From NCBI GenBank assembly GCA_021806565.1, contig JAJZXK010000009.1:1-53907 (forward strand): DNA of 53,907 bases, read 5' to 3'. Each line of letters begins with the position of its first letter. The stretch's first letter is position 1. Below, one piece after another: positions 50,795 through 53,907 of the stretch. The stretch is from Bacillota bacterium. Lineage in GTDB: Bacteria; Bacillota; Sulfobacillia; RBS10-35; JAJYVN01. Both the position numbers and the translations under genes were made by a program. The notes under the pieces were generated by a model. The model did not search any database. It saw nothing but the letters and a program-made list of their open reading frames with translations, and had not been told where the DNA came from.

Positions 50795-50832
50795 GCGAAG
50801 GGGGGGCGGCTCGGTGGCCGCCCCCCCTTCGC
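50795..50832 (-). terminator. Strong GC hairpin between ssb and parB
   Basis: GCGAAGGGGGGGCGGC (50795-50810) pairs perfectly over 16 bp with GCCGCCCCCCCTTCGC (50817-50832), 6-nt loop. On the minus strand CTTTTCC follows, so it can terminate or attenuate transcripts from ssb into parB. Confidence 0.75.
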
Positions 50833-50833
50833 G

Positions 50834-51199
50834 CTACTCGTCTCCGGGTGCCTCGGCGTCCGGCACCGCCTCCCGTGTCTTCCGGTCCAAGAAGCGCACA
50901 TTCCGTGCGCTGATGTAGGGGAACACGCGGTAACCGCCTTCATCACTGCGCTTTTCGTCCAGGTGACTTGCCCCGGAAACCAGGACCAGCCTGCCCTTCG
51001 TGAGATACGGCGCGAGTTTTGTACCGTACTCGCCGATCACTTCGACCGGCCAGAAGTCGGTGGGCGTTTCGCCACCGACTTCGTAATCCCGATCCACCGC
51101 AACCGTGAAGCGCAGGCGCGGCGTCTTCCGGTCGTTGGGCAGTTGCCCAACCTCGGCATCCCGCGTCAGCCGTCCGATCAGGGTCGTCTGATTGAACAA
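50834..51199 (-). CDS. ssb: Single-stranded DNA-binding protein
   Basis: A 121-residue OB-fold protein (FNQTTLIGRLTRDAEVGQLP, LRFTVAVDRDY, DFWPVEVIGEYGTKLAPYLT, KGRLVLVSGASHLD, GYRVFPYISARNVRFLD). The acidic tail is short (EAVPDAEAPGDE), lacking the classic DDDIPF tip. TTG start with GGGAGG about 11 bp upstream. Plasmid and conjugative-element SSBs coat incoming or replicating single strands. Confidence 0.85.
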   Translation of the reverse strand: MFNQTTLIGRLTRDAEVGQLPNDRKTPRLRFTVAVDRDYEVGGETPTDFWPVEVIGEYGTKLAPYLTKGRLVLVSGASHLDEKRSDEGGYRVFPYISARNVRFLDRKTREAVPDAEAPGDE

Positions 51200-51236
51200 T
51201 CGGTTCGTAGCCTCCCTGTGTGCGTCTCTGAGTGGG

Positions 51237-51527
51237 TCAATAGTCCTCGGGCAGCAGAATCGTCGTCGCGCTCCGGTCGGCCTCGGTGATGACCCACACC
51301 CGTAGGCTGTCGCCCACGTTGTAGGCGCTGAAGATCCGTCCCCCGTCGAGCCACGCGAGCACGTTCATGCTCGCGTCGTGTTCGTCCAGGTCCCCCCAAT
51401 CACCGCGCACGTGTCGGGCCACCAAGAGCCACGGGTTGCTACCGGCCGCTGCCAACGCCTGTATCGCCGCAGGGGTTGCTACCACGTCCCCCAGCGGGAA
51501 CAGACGGGGCACCACTCCGCTTACCAA
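51237..51527 (-). CDS. Small plasmid-associated hypothetical protein
   Basis: A 96-residue protein with RLFPLGDVVATPAAIQALAA, LVARHVRGDWGDLDEHDASM and VWVITEADRSATTILLPEDY. This compact sequence type recurs in plasmid and ICE gene sets, but its function is unknown. TTG 51527 is chosen because GAGGAGG lies 8 bp before it; an ATG at 51596 in the same frame has no good site. It heads the minus-strand gene series. Confidence 0.7.
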   Translation of the reverse strand: MVSGVVPRLFPLGDVVATPAAIQALAAAGSNPWLLVARHVRGDWGDLDEHDASMNVLAWLDGGRIFSAYNVGDSLRVWVITEADRSATTILLPEDY

Positions 51528-51768
51528 ACGCGATCCCTCCTCGCGTTCTCCGGGCCTCCCACCCCGGCCGGTTCCCTGTTCCTGACGGTGCCTCATAGCC
51601 GCCCGCGTCTATCTCCGCGCCCTCGCCGCTCGGCACCGTCTGGGTCCTGTTCAGTTGTCAAGGTGTTTCGGGTCGCCCCTCGGGACCGTTCCAGGTCCGG
51701 CACTCCGCGGCGGTTGCAGCTGCCATCGGCCCTGGCTGGCCTTCCGATCCCGTGGTGGGGAGGGCCAC
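51528..51768. other. Upstream region of the minus-strand gene series
   Basis: No gene is supported here. This 240-bp segment must hold the promoter for the genes at 51237 and below, but no convincing -35/-10 pair was picked out by eye. Confidence 0.4.
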
Positions 51769-51969
51769 TTTTTTGGACCGCCCCTTGCAGCCCCGAGGAG
51801 ACGAGCCGGAGCCGTGCTCGCCGGGGCGGCGAAGCCGGGCGAGGATTTAGCGGAGCGGCCGCACCCGAAGGGCGAGCGTAGCGAGGGCCGCGAGCATAAG
51901 CCGCAGCCGAACCCTGGCAAGCGCAAAAGGCGCAGGCGAGTAGACTGGGGGGGCAAGGGCGGTCCAAAA
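51769..51969. repeat. Structured repeat element, copy Y
   Basis: A 201-bp element whose ends are inverted repeats: TTTTGGACCGCCCCTTGC (51771-51788) and GCAAGGGCGGTCCAAAA (51953-51969), pairing over 17 bp with one bulge. Internal blocks match copy X at 44336-44510 in the same order and orientation. The end pairing is compensated: X and Y have different terminal sequences but both ends remain complementary, which favours a conserved structure. Confidence 0.7.
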
Positions 51970-52107
51970 TCCCAGCGACGGCCGGCGGAGCCGCCCGTCG
52001 CTACCGCCAGTTCCGGGCTGAGGGGACCGGAGGGGGGCCAGCCATAGGCGTTAAGATAAGAGGGAATTAGGGCACCTCAGCAGAACTGGCCACCCCGACG
52101 AACTTCG

Positions 52108-53178
52108 TTGGGGGTGGCCAGCTTGCGTGAAGAGGATTTGCACGGCGAACTGTGGCCATATGTCCTTACGTTGCTGCCTCCGGATCTTGAGACGCACGCC
52201 CGAGAGGCCAAGGCGTTGCGGAGGGCGCGGGGCGTCAAGAGTGCGGCCGACCTGCTGCGGTTGTTCTTGGCCTACGGAGTGACTCCGTTGTCGTTGGCAG
52301 GGGTCGCAGCTTGGGCCACAGCGGCGGAGGTCGCGTCGATTTCGGCGCCGGCGCTATTTTACCGGCTGCGCGACGGGGTCGAATGGCTGTCACGTTTACT
52401 GGCCAGCGTGTTGGCGGACACCCTCAAAGCTTCGCCGGATCCGTCCGGGTATCGGGTGCGGATCGTCGACGCCACGAGCATCAGTCGTCCAGGGTCAGAA
52501 GGGACGGATTGGCGCGTCCACGTGCTCGCTGACCCGTCCTCCGGAAAGCTCGCGGCGGTAGATATCACTGATGTGCACGGGGGCGAAGGCTTCGCGCGGC
52601 ACCCGTTAAGCCCTGGGGACTTGGTGCTCGGCGATCGCGGATACGCTCATGCGCGTGGAATCGCGGCGGCTAAGCGGGCCGGTGCAGACGTCGTGGTGCG
52701 CATCAACCTCGCGACGTTGCGGTTGTGCGACTCGGATCACCAGAGGTTGGCATGGCAGGAGCTAGAGGCCCGAGTACCGCTTGTGGGGGCCATTGATCTC
52801 TCTTGTAAGATGCCTGAGCCCCCTGCCACCTGGAATAGCCATAAAACTTGGCCCCTCCTCCGCGCCGCGTCTTGGACCGCGGTACGCCTCATTGGAGTCA
52901 GGCCCCGCGCGGGCCACGTTGTTTGGATTCTCACCACAGCAACAAAGGAACGGCTTAGTGCGGCGGCGGTCACCGAACTCTACCGCCTTCGATGGCAGAT
53001 CGAGCTTCTCTTCAAACGTCTGAAGTCTCTCCTCGCCTTCGATCAACTACCCGCTCGAACCGAACCCCTGGCCCGAGCATGGCTCCTCTCAAGGCTTCTG
53101 GCCGCGGCCCTCGTGGAACGGCTCACTTACGTCGAGCCGGCCCTTTCCCCCTGGGGCTACTGCATCCGAACGCCCTGA
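52108..53178 (+). CDS. IS4-family DDE transposase
   Basis: A transposase of about 356 residues. The catalytic triad is visible: D in VDATSI (about residue 119), D in LGDRGY (about 173), and E in YRLRWQIELLFKRLK, the Y-R-E-K signature of IS4 proteins. Start TTG 52108 or GTG 52114. The frame is intact and the element's ends are perfect, so it may be active. Termination is probably at the hairpin 53282-53325. Confidence 0.92.
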   Translation: MGVASLREEDLHGELWPYVLTLLPPDLETHAREAKALRRARGVKSAADLLRLFLAYGVTPLSLAGVAAWATAAEVASISAPALFYRLRDGVEWLSRLLASVLADTLKASPDPSGYRVRIVDATSISRPGSEGTDWRVHVLADPSSGKLAAVDITDVHGGEGFARHPLSPGDLVLGDRGYAHARGIAAAKRAGADVVVRINLATLRLCDSDHQRLAWQELEARVPLVGAIDLSCKMPEPPATWNSHKTWPLLRAASWTAVRLIGVRPRAGHVVWILTTATKERLSAAAVTELYRLRWQIELLFKRLKSLLAFDQLPARTEPLARAWLLSRLLAAALVERLTYVEPALSPWGYCIRTP

Positions 53179-53281
53179 GGAAGGACCTGTAAGTTTGTGG
53201 CGCTTGTTCAAGTTTGGCGCCGTGGCCCTCACCGTGGGGATCATTGGGATCATTGCTGCCGATAAGTGCCGCAATCCCAAC

Positions 53282-53325
53282 GTACGAAGGCGCTTGCGCG
53301 ATACCCCGCGCAAGCGCCTTCGTAC
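53282..53325. repeat. 18-bp perfect inverted repeat inside the IS
   Basis: GTACGAAGGCGCTTGCGC (53282-53299) and its exact complement (53308-53325) with an 8-bp loop lie between the transposase stop and the right end. It could terminate transposase transcription or protect the element from read-through; no T-run follows. Confidence 0.8.
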
Positions 53326-53396
53326 ACACTTTCCTACCGGAACCATGGGAGGCGACGGCGCCCTTGCATTATCTTAACGCCTATGGGGGGGCCAGC

Positions 53397-53790
53397 GCGG
53401 CCCCCCTGGCGCCGCCCGGGGGTCGGGGGAGGGGTGTGGGGAGGCGCGGGGGCCGGATGGTCCCCGGGTCTCCCCGCATGCCCGGTACCCCCTGTCCACC
53501 CTCCCTGCCGGGCGCCTCGGCGCCCGCGGTGGATGGGAGGGGGGACTGGGGGTGGTGCGATGCCAAAGGCACGCACCGGGGGGAGGGGGTTGGCCCCACT
53601 CCTTGTTTCCCGTCCCCAAAACCCCGGGTCCCCCTCCCCGCCGGGTGCGGCCCGGCGAACCAAGGGAGGGGGACGCGGGGTGGCGCGGCGTCGAAGACGC
53701 GCGCCGGGGCAGGGGGAGGGGCAACCGACGTCTCCCCGTTGCCTCGTCCCGAGGACTCTGCTCTGTCTGGATCAATCGCGAGGGGTGCTC
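53397..53790. other. GC-rich region without recognisable genes
   Basis: This continues the spacer into which the IS inserted. The overlapping frames have extreme Pro/Arg/Gly content and no ribosome sites, so none is called. Confidence 0.5.
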
Positions 53791-53836
53791 GTGATACTCC
53801 AGAAGGGGGCCACGTGATCATCGAAAAGGGGGCCAC
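53791..53836. repeat. Two tandem 23-bp repeats (possible IS21-like end)
   Basis: GTGATNNTCNNNAAGGGGGCCAC occurs at 53791-53813 and 53814-53836, head to tail. The layout resembles the phased repeats at 32-119 but with different sequence. It may be the end of another IS21-like element lying beyond the window. Confidence 0.45.
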
Positions 53837-53849
53837 CCCGAGGGTGGCC
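53831..53849. terminator. Hairpin GGCCACCC-CGA-GGGTGGCC
   Basis: Perfect 8-bp stem with a 3-nt loop. On the minus strand it is followed by CCCTTTTTCG, so it could terminate minus-strand transcription entering from the right. Confidence 0.5.
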
Positions 53850-53907
53850 TAGGGGAAAAAGGGGCACGTGAGTTCTCCGAGAACGACCTGTCGGCTGGTG
53901 GAAAGGC

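Larger units (their letters stand above)
52043..53385 (+). mobile_element. Intact IS4-family insertion sequence
   Basis: Perfect 17-bp terminal inverted repeats CATAGGCGTTAAGATAA (52043-52059) and its complement (53369-53385). The flanks carry an 11-bp target duplication GGGGGGCCAGC (52032-52042 and 53386-53396). Length 1343 bp with one transposase gene. Target duplications of 10-13 bp are characteristic of IS4 family groups. Confidence 0.93.

Noticed and set aside
44336-51969. Elements X and Y as conserved protein-coding fragments (both can be read as PPSLLA-AFCA)
   Set aside because: The copies differ by indels that break every frame while pairing of the ends is kept, so conservation is at DNA/RNA level.
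53214-53852. Several 100-210-codon overlapping frames at the right edge
   Set aside because: All are Pro/Arg/Gly-rich, lie in IS or spacer DNA, and lack start signals or motifs.

Overview
The window is GC-rich DNA (clearly above 60% G+C by eye) with many GTG and TTG starts preceded by strong GGAGG ribosome-binding sites. CsoR, a soluble Csp-type copper store, SHOCT proteins and a group 2 sigma factor would fit a high-GC Bacillota lineage (Symbiobacterium, Thermaerobacter or Sulfobacillus-like) or an actinomycete. The sequence alone does not decide. No rRNA or tRNA gene was seen.

Layout. 0.03-0.12 kb: end of a probable IS21-like element (24-bp repeats). 0.1-1.9 kb: a small membrane protein and an MFS exporter. 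2.1-5.3 kb: an arsRMBC operon on the minus strand. 5.3-6.1 kb: debris (SCO1-like fragment, 5'-truncated duplicate of a His-rich protein gene). 6.2-31 kb: a copper and thiol-redox island with DUF4396, a BlaI/M56 pair, two CcdA proteins, two TlpA-type thioredoxins, two Lgt-family proteins, a sigma factor, CsoR-CopA-CopZ, a Csp copper-storage protein, CopC-CopD, a two-component system, a sulfocyanin-like cupredoxin, SHOCT proteins and a DUF3105 protein. It also holds a peroxiredoxin-like gene with an in-frame UGA followed by a bacterial SECIS-like hairpin, so a probable selenoprotein with a UxxC active site. 31-37.7 kb: ZIP and CDF metal transporters, a P1B ATPase translationally coupled to the intact His-rich protein, and a CTC-type ArsR/SmtB regulator on a probably leaderless transcript. 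A ~370-bp direct repeat (5705-6070 and 34271-34644) brackets the copper island.

37.9-53.9 kb is plasmid- or ICE-like: a tyrosine recombinase, a TnsB/Mu-like transposase relic with one transposon end, then a long minus-strand series containing several unknown proteins, two HAD nucleotidases, a dNMP-kinase-like P-loop protein, an ArdC-like antirestriction protein, a primase-like pseudogene broken by a 31-bp tandem duplication, a 1002-aa multidomain ParB and an SSB. Genes here are separated by long GC hairpins, terminators and structured intergenic elements, two of which (44336-44510, 51769-51969) are copies of one element with terminal inverted repeats. An intact IS4-family element with 11-bp target duplications sits at 52043-53385.

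Palindromes resembling parS and Noc boxes (YATTTCRCGYGGAATR) lie at 5361, 37805, 40461 and 45804. With the ParB gene they suggest the arsenic, copper and plasmid-like parts belong to one replicon. Working together, the island would sense Cu(I) (CsoR) and other signals (BlaI/M56, two-component system), export and chaperone copper (CopA, CopZ, CopCD), store it (Csp), and feed reducing power across the membrane (CcdA) to extracytoplasmic thioredoxin-fold proteins, one of which appears to use selenocysteine.
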